DNA of 64,000 nt, taken from Kaistella faecalis (GTDB taxonomy: Bacteria > Bacteroidota > Bacteroidia > Flavobacteriales > Weeksellaceae). The position numbers were made by a program, and so were the translations under genes. Location: positions 1,255,783 to 1,319,782 of the forward strand of contig NZ_CP078067.1 in the NCBI RefSeq assembly GCF_019195395.1. Direction: 5' to 3'. The notes beneath the pieces were generated by a model, which saw only the letters and a list, made by a program, of their open reading frames with translations, made no database searches and was not told where the DNA came from. Positions 25,850-36,000 of this stretch are shown here, in pieces; position 1 is the first letter of the stretch; the number at the start of each line of letters is the position of its first letter.

Positions 25850-26368
25850 CTACAAATTTCCAAAACCAATATTCCCTTTTTTCTCGGAAAGATTGCGCTT
25901 GAATTCAATCATTTGCAGAGCAGTAACAGCAGCTTCTACGCCCTTATTACCAAGACTTCCGCCGCTTCTTGCGACAGACTGTTCTTTAGTATCATCAGTT
26001 AAAAGACAGAATATCGTGGGAACATCAGTTAAAATGTTGCAGTCTTTAATCCCTTGCGCAACTGCTGAACAAACGTAATCGAAATGAGGAGTCTCTCCAC
26101 GGATCACGCAACCAATAGCAATCACAGCATCAAATTTTCTCTCTTTGCAAAGCTGCATAGAGGCGTAATTAAGTTCGAATGCACCGGGAACACTAAATAC
26201 TTTGATGTTGTCCTCGTTTACACCTTCAGTTTTCAGAACTTCCAATGCTCCGTCGCGAAGGTTATGGGTCACAAAATCATTCCATTCAGAAACAACAATG
26301 CCAATTCTGTAAGAACCGGCATTAGTAAGCTGCAATGGTTTGTAATCTGAAAGATTTACAGTTGCCAT
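25850..26368 (-). CDS. ribH: 6,7-dimethyl-8-ribityllumazine synthase
   Basis: A 172-residue lumazine synthase. It has the SEWN substrate loop near residues 27-30, the PGAFELNYAS motif (61-70), GCVIRGETPHFDYVC with catalytic H95, and a normal C-terminus. It joins the ribitylaminouracil intermediate and dihydroxybutanone phosphate to make lumazine, the step before riboflavin, and assembles as pentamers or 60-mers. It follows the TPR gene by 14 bases, so both are probably on one transcript from the promoter at 27116. No other rib gene is in the window. Confidence 0.96.
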   Translation of the reverse strand: MATVNLSDYKPLQLTNAGSYRIGIVVSEWNDFVTHNLRDGALEVLKTEGVNEDNIKVFSVPGAFELNYASMQLCKERKFDAVIAIGCVIRGETPHFDYVCSAVAQGIKDCNILTDVPTIFCLLTDDTKEQSVARSGGSLGNKGVEAAVTALQMIEFKRNLSEKKGNIGFGNL

Positions 26369-26382
26369 TTTATATTTTTTAT

Positions 26383-27093
26383 TTAGTAATATTTTACCAT
26401 TTCAATGTAAGCATCAGACATTCCGTTGTCGTAATCCTGATATTTCTCGTCGATTGCGCTGAAGTATTTTTTCGCTTCTGCATTTTTCTTCAATGCTAGA
26501 GACACCATTCCCGCTTTCTTTGTGAAATAATAAGAAGTGTAAGGATCATCAGATGCTGTAGATGCTTTATCTAAAAGTGAAAGAGCGTCCTCATTTTTAT
26601 TCAGGTTAAGTTGACAATCTGCCATTGCACCGAATTTCAGTGCAGTTAAGATCTTGTTATCTGATGAAAATTTATCAAGCAGATCATAAGCTTCCTGATA
26701 TTTCCCTTCTTTGAATTTCAGCAATCCTGCATTATAAGCAGAAAGTTTACCCACTTTGGTTCCTGAAAAGTCATTGTAAGTTCCTAAATAACCTGGATTA
26801 GCAGCGGTTTTACCACCCAAAGCAAGTTCTTCTTTTCCGTCAGCCAAATTTTTCTGAGCGGCAAGATAACTTAAAGTAGCTTCCTCATTTCGTGGACCTA
26901 CATAAAACTGCTGGTAAGCAAAATATCCAAGAACCAGTGCCAATAAAGCTACAAAAACTGTAACCAATGTTTTGGCATTTTTTTCCAGAAATCTTTCGGT
27001 ATCTAATGCACCTCTGTCTAAATCCTTGAAAACTTCTACAGTTTCCTTCCCTTCCATTTCGTGTTTGTCGGTGTGCGTTTTATGTTTTGCCAT
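26383..27093 (-). CDS. TPR membrane protein (YfgM/TPR_21-like)
   Basis: A 236-residue protein with a charged cytosolic N-terminus (~40 residues), a single membrane helix at about residues 44-63, and a periplasmic domain of tetratricopeptide-type helices (YNAGLLKFKEGKYQEAYDLL, then NEDALSLLDKAS and KNAEAKKYFSAI). The layout equals YfgM, an ancillary partner of SecYEG and periplasmic chaperones in E. coli; in Bacteroidota it is usually named tetratricopeptide repeat protein. It shares an operon with ribH, which says little about its job. Confidence 0.8.
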   Translation of the reverse strand: MAKHKTHTDKHEMEGKETVEVFKDLDRGALDTERFLEKNAKTLVTVFVALLALVLGYFAYQQFYVGPRNEEATLSYLAAQKNLADGKEELALGGKTAANPGYLGTYNDFSGTKVGKLSAYNAGLLKFKEGKYQEAYDLLDKFSSDNKILTALKFGAMADCQLNLNKNEDALSLLDKASTASDDPYTSYYFTKKAGMVSLALKKNAEAKKYFSAIDEKYQDYDNGMSDAYIEMVKYY

Positions 27094-27115
27094 AATGTAT
27101 TAAAAAATTGAAGTG

Positions 27116-27146
27116 CAAATTTAACTGTTTTTGAACGATTTACAAA
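27116..27146 (-). promoter_or_regulatory. Consensus promoter for the TPR-ribH operon
   Basis: Read on the minus strand: -33 TTTG (27143-27146), 19 bases, -7 TAAATTTG (27116-27123). This equals the published TTTG-N19-TAnnTTTG consensus of Bacteroidota. ATG 22 bases on. Confidence 0.75.
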
Positions 27147-27230
27147 ATAATGCCTGAAAAAACATTCCGTTGCTAAAATTCCACTGAAACAAGTAATTTT
27201 TTCTTTGAAAAATATTAAAATTTAACTGAT

Positions 27231-27767
27231 TTAGTATTCCAGAATTGTATAGACCTCCGCATCGAATTCTTTGAGGCGTTCTGCACCGTTAAGATCCTTT
27301 AAACCAATCAGAAAACTAAACTGCGAAACTGTTGCTCCCTGATTTTCTACCAGTTTTGCTGCGGCTTGAGTTGTACCGCCCGTTGCGAGCAAGTCGTCGT
27401 GAATAAGTATTCTTTGTCCCGGTTTTACCTGTCCGGTACGCATCTCTATTTCGGCTGAGCCATATTCCAGTTCGTATTCAATTCCAACAAAAGGCGGCGG
27501 AAGTTTCCCTGCTTTGCGGATAAGAATAAACGGAACTTCGAGCGCCACAGCAACTGCGATCCCGAAAAGATATCCGCGGCTTTCGATTCCGCAGACTGCA
27601 TCAACCTTCCCACGGCTGAAAGCAACCAGATCAGCGATTACATCTTCATAAAGCTTAGGATTAAGAAAAATCGGCGTAATATCTTTGAACTGAATGCCCG
27701 GTTTTGGGAAGTCAGGAATATTTTCAATAGTTTCTTCTAAATCACGGATGAGTTGATGATTTTTCAT
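27231..27767 (-). CDS. apt: Adenine phosphoribosyltransferase
   Basis: A 178-residue purine salvage enzyme. The PRPP-binding loop ILIHDDLLATGGT (120-132) is exact for the family, GIESRGYLFG (60-69) contacts the base side, and KAGKLPPPFVGIEYELEYG is the flexible loop. It makes AMP from adenine and PRPP in the cytoplasm. Only one base separates it from the stop of the upstream lipoprotein gene, so the two are co-transcribed and probably coupled; the pairing has no obvious functional logic. Confidence 0.96.
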   Translation of the reverse strand: MKNHQLIRDLEETIENIPDFPKPGIQFKDITPIFLNPKLYEDVIADLVAFSRGKVDAVCGIESRGYLFGIAVAVALEVPFILIRKAGKLPPPFVGIEYELEYGSAEIEMRTGQVKPGQRILIHDDLLATGGTTQAAAKLVENQGATVSQFSFLIGLKDLNGAERLKEFDAEVYTILEY

Positions 27768-27768
27768 T

Positions 27769-28923
27769 TTAATTAATTTTATAGCTGGAAATCTTCCATT
27801 CTCCGTTCACATTCTTCAAACCAAATGTCACCTGCAGAGCAGTCGTTTTTCCACTTTTGTCCGTTACATCGTAGGTGGCATTTACGCTGGCGGCGTTTGC
27901 ACCTGAATTCTGGGTAGAAATATTTTTGACGTTAATGTTCTTTACAGCTCCAAACCCGGAATTAGGATTCGAAAAAGTTTCATAAGATCCCCAACTGGGA
28001 TTGTCGGAAGTTTCGTATGCCCCTTTTAAATTCTGGCTGTTAAGATTGTTCAGAAACTTTGTTACACTTGTTTTAGGGTCACCCGAAGCTGCAACAGGTG
28101 TGTCGGTAGAAGGAGAGGTAATATCAGTATCCAGTACCGGAATGTTCGCAGAAGGATTTGCAGGATTTTCATCAGGGTTTCCGGCCGGCATCAAAAGTGC
28201 TTTTTCGTTAACAGAAACACCAATTTTCGACATTTTAAATGTTTTCTTAGTCGTTTTCACAGAAACGGTAATATCTATCTTACTATCACTGATTTTATCG
28301 GCAGGCAGCGAGGCAAATCTCAGCGTAAAACCTTTAAAATCGTTATTGAGCATTAGATTTTTAGCTGTTAGAATACGGTTTCCACTACTGTAAACTTCCA
28401 TCACTGTTTCTAAAGCTGCACCATCGAAAACAATTGGATTCCCCGACGCATCTACAAGCCTAGGAATTACCTGTAGAGATTTCGGCCCAAGTATGCTGTC
28501 AACTGCCAGTGGTTTGGTCTTAAGGTTTAATGAACTTGCGGAGATATCATTCGGGTCAGACTCTTTAGCTTCCTCAGCACCAAAAATATTCATTTCACCT
28601 AAGGATGGCGGCCCCGTACTGGTCCATTCAATTCCGTTTTCCTGAGCAACTTTATCTGCTAAGGCAAAAATACCCGGAACTTTCAATCCGTTAATCAATT
28701 TACCCAAAGCATTAAGTTCGTTCACATCGCCATCGGCTTCTACACCAAAAGTTTTAAGGATGTAAAGGGCTTCATTGAACTTTACCTGCTGCAGCGTACT
28801 GAGACTGGAAGCCATATCGTTGATGCTGGACTGGAGGGCTTTTGTACTGCTGGCGTCCACTTTATCTTTTTTACATGAAATCAGTAGAAAAGCGGAAAAC
28901 AGTATGATAAAAAATTGCTTCAT
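27769..28923 (-). CDS. Lipoprotein with C-terminal NTF2-like (DUF4878-type) domain
   Basis: A 384-residue predicted lipoprotein with lipobox ending in C17 (FLLISCKKD). The middle part has helical then strand-rich stretches I do not recognise; a proline/asparagine/threonine-rich linker follows (around residues 240-285), and the last ~100 residues, from SVTKFLNNLNSQNLKGAY to GLKNVNGEWKISSYKIN, look like an NTF2/lumazine-binding-like DUF4878 domain. It should sit on the outer side of a membrane. Function unknown. It begins an operon with apt, one base apart. Confidence 0.72.
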   Translation of the reverse strand: MKQFFIILFSAFLLISCKKDKVDASSTKALQSSINDMASSLSTLQQVKFNEALYILKTFGVEADGDVNELNALGKLINGLKVPGIFALADKVAQENGIEWTSTGPPSLGEMNIFGAEEAKESDPNDISASSLNLKTKPLAVDSILGPKSLQVIPRLVDASGNPIVFDGAALETVMEVYSSGNRILTAKNLMLNNDFKGFTLRFASLPADKISDSKIDITVSVKTTKKTFKMSKIGVSVNEKALLMPAGNPDENPANPSANIPVLDTDITSPSTDTPVAASGDPKTSVTKFLNNLNSQNLKGAYETSDNPSWGSYETFSNPNSGFGAVKNINVKNISTQNSGANAASVNATYDVTDKSGKTTALQVTFGLKNVNGEWKISSYKIN

Positions 28924-28940
28924 AAGGTGATGTTTAGATA

Positions 28941-28948
28941 CAAATTTA
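28941..28948 (-). promoter_or_regulatory. -7 element for the lipoprotein-apt operon
   Basis: CAAATTTA reads TAAATTTG on the minus strand, 17 bases before the ATG at 28923, directly after the ACIII terminator. Confidence 0.6.
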
Positions 28949-28950
28949 AC

Positions 28951-28978
28951 AAAAATCCCGACATAAAGCCGGGATATA
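28951..28978 (-). terminator. Terminator of the ACIII operon
   Basis: On the minus strand ATCCCG and CGGGAT pair around GCTTTATGT and run into TTTTGTT. It ends the act operon 23 bases after actF. Confidence 0.75.
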
Positions 28979-29000
28979 TTAATTTGATATTGTGCAGATC

Positions 29001-30332
29001 TTAGAAAGGATATTCGTAAATCTTTGATTCTTTTACAAATGGGTTTCCTTCAGGAATTAATTTAAGTTTTGAAAGCGCAGTTAAAACTACAAATACAAAT
29101 AAACCAACTCCGAACAGTACGGATCCTAAATTGAGGATAAGAACTTCAGGTGTTTTCCAGTAAGGACCTACGGTTCCTGGCATAACCATGTTAAAATAAT
29201 CAAGCCAGTGACCTACAAGAACAATTACTGCAACAGTAGTTACCACTGTATAATTTCTCTTGATGCTAGAACTTACCAATACCAATAACGGAATAAGGAA
29301 GTTAAGAATCAGCATCGGCAAGAATGTTGCGCCGTAATATTTGAATCTCCCAAAGAAATAATTGACCTCCTCCGGAACGTTAGCATACCAGTAAAGCATG
29401 AACTGACAGAACCAGGTGTATGACCACAACATACTTGTTGCAAAAAGGAACACTCCTAAATCATGTAGGTGATTGTCATTGAACTGAGGAAGAACACCTT
29501 TTTTCTTTAAGTAAACGCTGATCAGAATAATTGCTGCAACAGCGGATGACAAAGTACTCACCATCGCATACCAAATATACATGGTAGAATACCAGTGAGG
29601 GTCAATTGACATCAACCAATCCCAAGCCCATGCTGCAGAAGCAAACCCGAAGAATGCAATGTAACCGATACTCCAGCTGTAATAACTTGCATAAACTTTT
29701 CTGTCTTTAGTTTCATCAACTTTCTTTGAAAGTGATTTAAGTTTCCATGCAAAGAAAGATGCACCTACAACATAAAGCACAGTTCTGAAGGCATAAAAAG
29801 GGATATTAAGGAAAATCTTCTTCTCGTAAAGGATAGAATCGAAGTGCGGATCACCTGGAGTCGTCAATTCAGGATCCATCCAGTGGAAAAGGTGTCCCTG
29901 ATGACTTGCATTCAGCAACATAATGATGATAAGAATTGCACCACCCCAAGGGATGAAAGATGCAATCGCTTCCATTACTCTTAAAATGATAATTGACCAT
30001 CCTGCGTGTGCTGCGTTCTGAATACAGTAGAAAAACAATGCACAACAGCTTAGGGCAAACAGAAATACCGCAACGGTATGAATAGCTGCCAAAGGTTGGT
30101 TATGAACCTGAAGTTTAGCATGGTCCAAATGTGCCTGATGATCCTGAGGTCCCACCATTTCACTTGAGTGAGTAGGAGCATGATTACCACCGGCATGTAC
30201 TGCCTCCATCATATGTTCAATTCTCGCATCGTCGATACCGTGATTCATAAAGTAACCTACTCCAAAAAGCACTAATCCCAAAGCGATAAATATGATTGAA
30301 TATAATCTTAATTTAGGTGAAAAACTATACAT
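29001..30332 (-). CDS. actF: Alternative complex III subunit ActF (quinol-binding membrane subunit)
   Basis: A 443-residue, about ten-helix membrane protein of the NrfD-like type, related to ActC. Helices start at LRLYSIIFIALGLVLFGVGYF; FAFA-type segments such as YIAFFGFASAAWAWDWLMSID and YTWFCQFMLYWYANVPEEVNYF are typical of Bacteroidota quinol:cytochrome c oxidoreductase proteins. A histidine-rich periplasmic loop follows the first helix. As in other ACIII complexes, it is thought to support the quinol site and possible proton transfer together with ActC. Last gene of the operon, 12 bases after actE. Confidence 0.9.
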   Translation of the reverse strand: MYSFSPKLRLYSIIFIALGLVLFGVGYFMNHGIDDARIEHMMEAVHAGGNHAPTHSSEMVGPQDHQAHLDHAKLQVHNQPLAAIHTVAVFLFALSCCALFFYCIQNAAHAGWSIIILRVMEAIASFIPWGGAILIIIMLLNASHQGHLFHWMDPELTTPGDPHFDSILYEKKIFLNIPFYAFRTVLYVVGASFFAWKLKSLSKKVDETKDRKVYASYYSWSIGYIAFFGFASAAWAWDWLMSIDPHWYSTMYIWYAMVSTLSSAVAAIILISVYLKKKGVLPQFNDNHLHDLGVFLFATSMLWSYTWFCQFMLYWYANVPEEVNYFFGRFKYYGATFLPMLILNFLIPLLVLVSSSIKRNYTVVTTVAVIVLVGHWLDYFNMVMPGTVGPYWKTPEVLILNLGSVLFGVGLFVFVVLTALSKLKLIPEGNPFVKESKIYEYPF

Positions 30333-30344
30333 TTTAAATTCTTT

Positions 30345-31073
30345 TTATTTTTTAGGACTAGTTGATACACTCGCAGAAGCTGTAGCAGCTGTTGATTCAG
30401 TCGTATTGGCACCTGTAGCCGGAGCTGCAGATTCAGTGGCTGCTGCGGGAGCAAGCCCGCCTTTGAAGGCATTCATTACATACATCGACACTCTCCAACG
30501 GTCCCCAGGTTTTAACTGACCTGCGTATGAACCCATTGCGTTTCTACCGTTTGTAATTACGTAATGAACAGATCCCACTGTAATTTGTCTGTCAGCATAA
30601 TTAGGAACTCCTGTATAAGCGCCGCTCGCAACAATTGGTCCCTGGCCATCGCCGCCGGTACCATGACATGCTGCACAGGTCTGGTCATATAAAAGTTTAC
30701 CTCTTTCGATATCTTTTGCCTGGTTGGCAGGATTTAACGGAGATGCTGCAACAAGTTTCGAAGCGTCGTAACCACCGTTGTACTGATCAGGAGTCATTGC
30801 CGAATTCATAGCTTCGTCAGCAACACCGTCTTTATTTTGGGCAACAGTACCATTTACCGGACCCAATCCTGTAGCGCCGTTGTTTTTCACAAAAGCCGGG
30901 ATTTCATTTTCGTGGTCTGAGTATGCATCTTCAGCTTTCATCAAAGGGTCATATGCTACCGGAAAGTACATATCAGGAAAATAAACCAAAGGAGGATTTT
31001 CTTTGCTGCAAGAACTTAATGAAATTGCTGCAAATCCCAAGATCGCTGTAATTTTAAATATATTCTTTGTCAT
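30345..31073 (-). CDS. actE: Alternative complex III subunit ActE (mono-heme cytochrome c lipoprotein)
   Basis: A 242-residue lipoprotein cytochrome c. I start at MTKNIFKI (31073), which gives a proper signal peptide with lipobox LSSC; an upstream in-frame ATG (31136) adds an unlikely basic segment. One heme motif, CAACH, sits in LLYDQTCAACHGTGGDGQGP, and MGSYAGQL offers a methionine ligand. The tail is an alanine/threonine/serine-rich stretch. It passes electrons from the iron-sulfur/heme chain of ACIII to the outside acceptor, a cytochrome c or oxidase. Lies between actD and actF. Confidence 0.9.
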   Translation of the reverse strand: MTKNIFKITAILGFAAISLSSCSKENPPLVYFPDMYFPVAYDPLMKAEDAYSDHENEIPAFVKNNGATGLGPVNGTVAQNKDGVADEAMNSAMTPDQYNGGYDASKLVAASPLNPANQAKDIERGKLLYDQTCAACHGTGGDGQGPIVASGAYTGVPNYADRQITVGSVHYVITNGRNAMGSYAGQLKPGDRWRVSMYVMNAFKGGLAPAAATESAAPATGANTTESTAATASASVSTSPKK

Positions 31074-31128
31074 TTGGACAATTTTATTGTTTTTATAATC
31101 AAATGGAACCGTTTTACAAGGTTTCATT

Positions 31129-31650
31129 CTAAGCATCTTTTACCGTAATTTCTTCTACACCGGTATCAATCAGGATTTGTTTCACAGATTCTACATCATC
31201 AGTTACAAATTCCATCATAAACTTATCATCAGTAGTTCTTGGATCCGGGTTCTGAGGCGGACAACCAGGATACATTTTATTTCTCACCAAAAAGGTTAGA
31301 GACATCATGTGGGCCGCGCAGAACACCATTAATTCAAACATCGGAACTACAAACGCAGGCATGTTTCTGGACCATTCAAATGCTGGTTTACCACCAATAT
31401 TCTGAGGCCAGTCGTGATTCATAGTGTACCAAGTAACTAAAATCCCGATGGTAACACCGTATACTGCGTAAATAAAAGCGGCATCAGAAATTCTAGTTTT
31501 CTTCAAACCTAAAGCTTTGTCAAGACCATGGACCGGAAACGGAGTATAAACTTCGTCAATTTTGATTCCTTTGTCATTGAAAGCGTGTACGCCGTTCAAT
31601 AAATCGTCGTCATCGGCATAAATACCGTAAACTTTTTTAGTGGTGCTCAT
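31129..31650 (-). CDS. actD: Alternative complex III subunit ActD (DUF3341)
   Basis: A 173-residue subunit with an N-terminal cytosolic alpha/beta domain (KVYGIYADDDDLLNGVHAF), two membrane helices around residues 55-75 and 95-118, and a C-terminal tail with a cysteine/proline motif MYPGCPPQNPDPRTTDD. This is the DUF3341 pattern of ActD, which clamps the membrane core. I start at MSTTKK (31650): the longer frame adds a poly-lysine stretch that is the end of actC in another frame. It overlaps actC by 14 bases. Confidence 0.88.
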   Translation of the reverse strand: MSTTKKVYGIYADDDDLLNGVHAFNDKGIKIDEVYTPFPVHGLDKALGLKKTRISDAAFIYAVYGVTIGILVTWYTMNHDWPQNIGGKPAFEWSRNMPAFVVPMFELMVFCAAHMMSLTFLVRNKMYPGCPPQNPDPRTTDDKFMMEFVTDDVESVKQILIDTGVEEITVKDA

Positions 31651-33037
31651 CTTCTTCTTCTTTTGCTTTATAAGTTTCACCTGAGATTTTCAAAATAGTC
31701 TTCAATTCAGCCTGAGCAATTACAGGGAATGTTCTGGCGTAAAGTAAGAACAGCACTCCGAAGAATCCTATTGTTCCAAGGAATACCCCAACATCAATTA
31801 TTGTTGGTTTAAACATCGTCCATGAACTTGGCAAGTAATCTCTCGAAATATTGATTACGATAATATCGAATCTTTCAAACCACATCCCAATATTGATGAT
31901 GAGTGCGATAATGAATGTAGCCATAATGTTTGTTCTCACTTTCTTGAACCAGAAAGCTGCAGGAATTACAAGGTTACAGATAATCAATGCCCAGAACGCC
32001 CACCAGTAAGGACCGGTTGCTGCACCTGGCGAAAGGTATACGAAATCTTCGTATCGTGACCCTGAATACCATGCGATGAAATATTCACAAGCGTATGCTA
32101 CAGTTACCATACCGCCGGTTACGATGATTACGATGTTCATAATCTCGATATGATACATGGTAATATAATCTTCTAAGTGAGCTACTTTTCTTGCAACAAG
32201 CAATAGCGTCTGTACCATTGCAAATCCAGAGAAAATTGCTCCCGCAACGAAGTACGGCGGATAGATGGTAGAGTGCCAACCTTTAATTACTGATGTAGCA
32301 AAGTCAAAAGATACCGTGGTGTGAACCGAGAATACAAGTGGTGTTGCCAAACCTGCCAAAACAAGTGAAAGTTCCTCGAATCTCTGCCAGTGTTTTGCTT
32401 TACCGCCCCAACCGAAAGCCAGGAATGTATAAATTCTTTTTGTCCAAGGGGTTTTTGCACGGTCTCTGATCATCGCAAAGTCAGGAATTAATCCCATAAA
32501 CCAAAATACGGTAGATACAGAGAAATAAGTTGAGATTGCAAATACGTCCCAAAGTAACGGTGAGTTAAAGTTGGTCCAAAGTGAACCGAACTGGTTTGGT
32601 AAAGGGAAAACCCAATATCCTACCCAAACTCTACCCATGTGAATTACCGGGAAAATTGCTGCCTGTACAACGGCGAAAATCGTCATCGCTTCAGCAGAAC
32701 GGTTTACCGACATTCTCCATCTTTGTCTAAATAATAAGAGTACTGCAGAGATTAAGGTTCCGGCGTGACCAATACCTACCCACCAAACGAAGTTGGTAAT
32801 ATCCCATCCCCAGTTGTTGGTTCTGTTGAGTCCCCATGCACCGATACCGGTACCAATGGTGTAGGCGATACAGCCAAATCCGTAGATGAATAGTGTTAAA
32901 GCTATCCAAAAGGAAACCCACCATAATTTTCCTGCGCGTTCCTCGATAGGTCTTGCGATATCTTCTGAGATATCGTGATAAGTCTTGTGACCAATAATTA
33001 AAGGTTCCCTTATCGGAGCTTCGTAATGTCCTGACAT
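31637..33037 (-). CDS. actC: Alternative complex III subunit ActC (NrfD/PsrC family)
   Basis: A 466-residue, about ten-helix integral membrane protein of the polysulfide-reductase/NrfD family. Segments such as WWVGIGHAGTLISAVLLLFRQRWR, PLLWDVFAISTYFSVSTVFWF and FSVHTTVSFDFATSVIKGWHS are highly typical. ActC binds menaquinol close to the iron-sulfur subunit ActB and likely holds half-channels for protons. Eighteen bases separate it from actB; its 3' end overlaps actD. The C-terminus is rich in glutamate and ends in two histidines. Confidence 0.94.
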   Translation of the reverse strand: MSGHYEAPIREPLIIGHKTYHDISEDIARPIEERAGKLWWVSFWIALTLFIYGFGCIAYTIGTGIGAWGLNRTNNWGWDITNFVWWVGIGHAGTLISAVLLLFRQRWRMSVNRSAEAMTIFAVVQAAIFPVIHMGRVWVGYWVFPLPNQFGSLWTNFNSPLLWDVFAISTYFSVSTVFWFMGLIPDFAMIRDRAKTPWTKRIYTFLAFGWGGKAKHWQRFEELSLVLAGLATPLVFSVHTTVSFDFATSVIKGWHSTIYPPYFVAGAIFSGFAMVQTLLLVARKVAHLEDYITMYHIEIMNIVIIVTGGMVTVAYACEYFIAWYSGSRYEDFVYLSPGAATGPYWWAFWALIICNLVIPAAFWFKKVRTNIMATFIIALIINIGMWFERFDIIVINISRDYLPSSWTMFKPTIIDVGVFLGTIGFFGVLFLLYARTFPVIAQAELKTILKISGETYKAKEEEDEHH

Positions 33038-33055
33038 TTTTTACCTATTTATTAT

Positions 33056-36000
33056 TTAAACTATATTTTCTTTTCTGTTTCTCACTTTGGTGTGGTAGAA
33101 GACGTTTGGTTTGGTACCGATCTCTTCAAGCAAAGTATATCTTCTGTTGGAGTTGTATAAACCTCTTACTACAGAATCTTTGTCATTCATATCACCAAAT
33201 TTCATTGCACCTGTAGAACAAGCATTTACACATGCAGTAGAGAATTCTCCGTCTTTTACTTTTCTGCCTTCTTTCTTGGCCTCAAGGATCGTGTTCTGTG
33301 TCATTTGGATACACATTGAACATTTTTCCATAACCCCTCTTGTTCTTACAACTACATCAGGGTTGAGTACCATTCTACCTAAATCATTATTCTGATTGAA
33401 GTCGAATTTATCATTAAGGTTATAAGTAAACCAGTTGAATCTTCTAACTTTATACGGACAGTTGTTTGCACAATATCTGGTACCGATACATCTGTTATAA
33501 GCCATTTGGTTTTGTCCCTGCTTACCATGTGATGTTGCCGCTACCGGACAAACAGTTTCACAAGGAGCGTGGTTACAGTGCTGACACATCACCGGCTGGA
33601 AGATCACATCCGGATTATCTGCAGGATGGTTCAAAATACCACTCTTCTCATCTAAGAAATGACCATACATTCCAGGTACATCCAGATCAGCAGATATCGC
33701 TTCTTCCTGAGACAGTTTGCTGTCTTTATTCTTGTCTATTTCAGCAGGAACATTAGTAGAATAGTAACGGTCGATTCTCAACCAGTACATATCACGTGAC
33801 ATTCTAACCTCTTCTTTACCAACAACAGGAACGTTGTTCTCTGCCTGACAAGCAATAATACATGCTCCACAACCTGTACATGAATTCAAATCCACAGAAA
33901 GGTTGAAGTGTGGCCCATCAGTATCATCAAATGAATCCCAAAGATCTACTTTACCGGCAGGTAATGCACCACCAATCGTATGATATTCCAATGGTTTGTT
34001 CCATCCTATCTGCTCATCATCAAATTTTACATTCAAGAAAGTATCCAAAGGAACTTCTCTTGCAATTTCGTAACGGCCCATCAGGGTATTCTGAAGCTGC
34101 ATTCCTGCAAATTCGTGTTCACCTCCGGTTTTCTCAATTTTCACACTCGATAAAACTGAATTTGAACCATCAAATAAAGGATAAGCATTAACACCTGTTT
34201 CAGCTACTTTTCCGGAATCTTTTTTACCGTAACCAAGAGCAAGTCCCATAGAACCTTCTGCCTGACCCGGCTGTACAAAAACAGGAACATCCTTTAATGT
34301 AACACCGTTTACAGTAAGATTTACAAGTGAACCACCTAACTGCATTCTTGCATTAAGGTCGTTATCTAAACCTAATCTCTCGGCATCTTTAGGAGAAACT
34401 GTCAGGTAATTATCCCATGAAAGTCTGGTGATTGGATCCGGTAATTCCTGAAGCCAAGGGTTATTGGCCTGGGTTCCGTCTCCGATAGAAGTTTTGGTAT
34501 AAAGCACCAATTCAAGATCAGATGCTTTTAAATTTCCCAATTCAGTGGCAGCCTGCGCAGCATTTCCACCTGCATAAGAAAGCGATCCGATTACGCTTCC
34601 GCCTTCAACAACACCATTGTAAAGTGCTTTGTTGAATGTTGTACCGCCGATTAAGGTGGCCGCGTTGGCTTTTAAATAATCGTAATAATTATTGGCTGCG
34701 TTATTTTTTCCGTTCATCCAAACCAAAAGTGATTCTTCAATCTGTCTTGATTTGTAAATTTTCTGGATGGTGGGCTGCATTAAAGTGTAAACACCTGTCT
34801 GCGGAGCCATATCACCCCAGGATTCTAACCAGTTTGCAACCGGGATTACAGCTTTAGCTGCTTTATACATTTCATTCTTCTTGTCGGCAACCGCTACTAC
34901 ACATGGTACTTTTGCTACAAGTTTCTTGAAATCTTCTCCCTTGTTGTTTGAATAAATTGGGTTTACATTATTGGCGATTAATACACCAACCTGCCCTGCA
35001 TTCATCCAGGTTAAAAATTCCTGATATTTAGCTGCATCAAATTCCTTAAGGAAGTTTGCTTTACCTGTGAAAGCAGTTGATGCCAATTTTTGATTGATTA
35101 AGTGAGCTAAAACATGAGCCGCTTTAGAACCGTCTGCAAAAACAACAGCGTTGCTTCCTTTTGCCTGAAGTTCTTTTACGATTTCTGCAGCTTCTTTGCT
35201 AACAGAACCTCCGTTAAGACCGTTGTAAACTTCTACAAGAACTTTATTTACCGCACTTGGCTTCAGTTTGATTCTTGTATCGGCATTAGCTCCGGTTAAA
35301 GACATGTTCGATTCGATCTGAATGTGTCTCATCATCTCCGGGCCTGGCTTTCTTGCTGCAGCGTAAGAAGTTTCAAGTGAACCTCCGTTATAATCTCCTA
35401 AGAAATCTGCCTGGAAAGAAACCACCAACTGGGTTTTCGATAAATCGTAAACCGGCAATGCTCTCTGACCGAAAACTTCCTGAGCAGCATCTAAAGCTGC
35501 AGTATAAGGAACTGCGTCATAAGTTACCAATTCAGCAGTTGGATATTTAGCTTTGAAGTCTGCAAATAACTTTTTAAAAGTTGGTGAAGCGTAAGAATGT
35601 GAAAGAACTACGATTCTTTTGCCGCCCGCCTGTGCATCTGCCAAACCTTTCAGAACGAAATCATCAACTTTATCGAAAGTCTCGTCTTTTCCGTTAAGTT
35701 TGGGTTGCTTTACTTTATCATTATCATAAAGAGAAAGTACAGCTGCCTGAGCTCTTGCATTGGTTTTACCCAATTCTTTTGCTAAAGGATTCGGTTCAAT
35801 TTTGATTGGTCTTCCTTCTCTGGTTTTTACTAAAACACTTGCGAAATCATAACCGTCGAAATAAGTGGTTGCGTAATAATTGGGAACACCAGGGATAATT
35901 TCGTGGGGTTTTACTACGTAAGGAATGGTTTTGATCACCGGAGCCTCACACGCAGCCAAAGTAACAGCAGCAGTAGAGAAACCTAAAAGCTTCAGGAAAT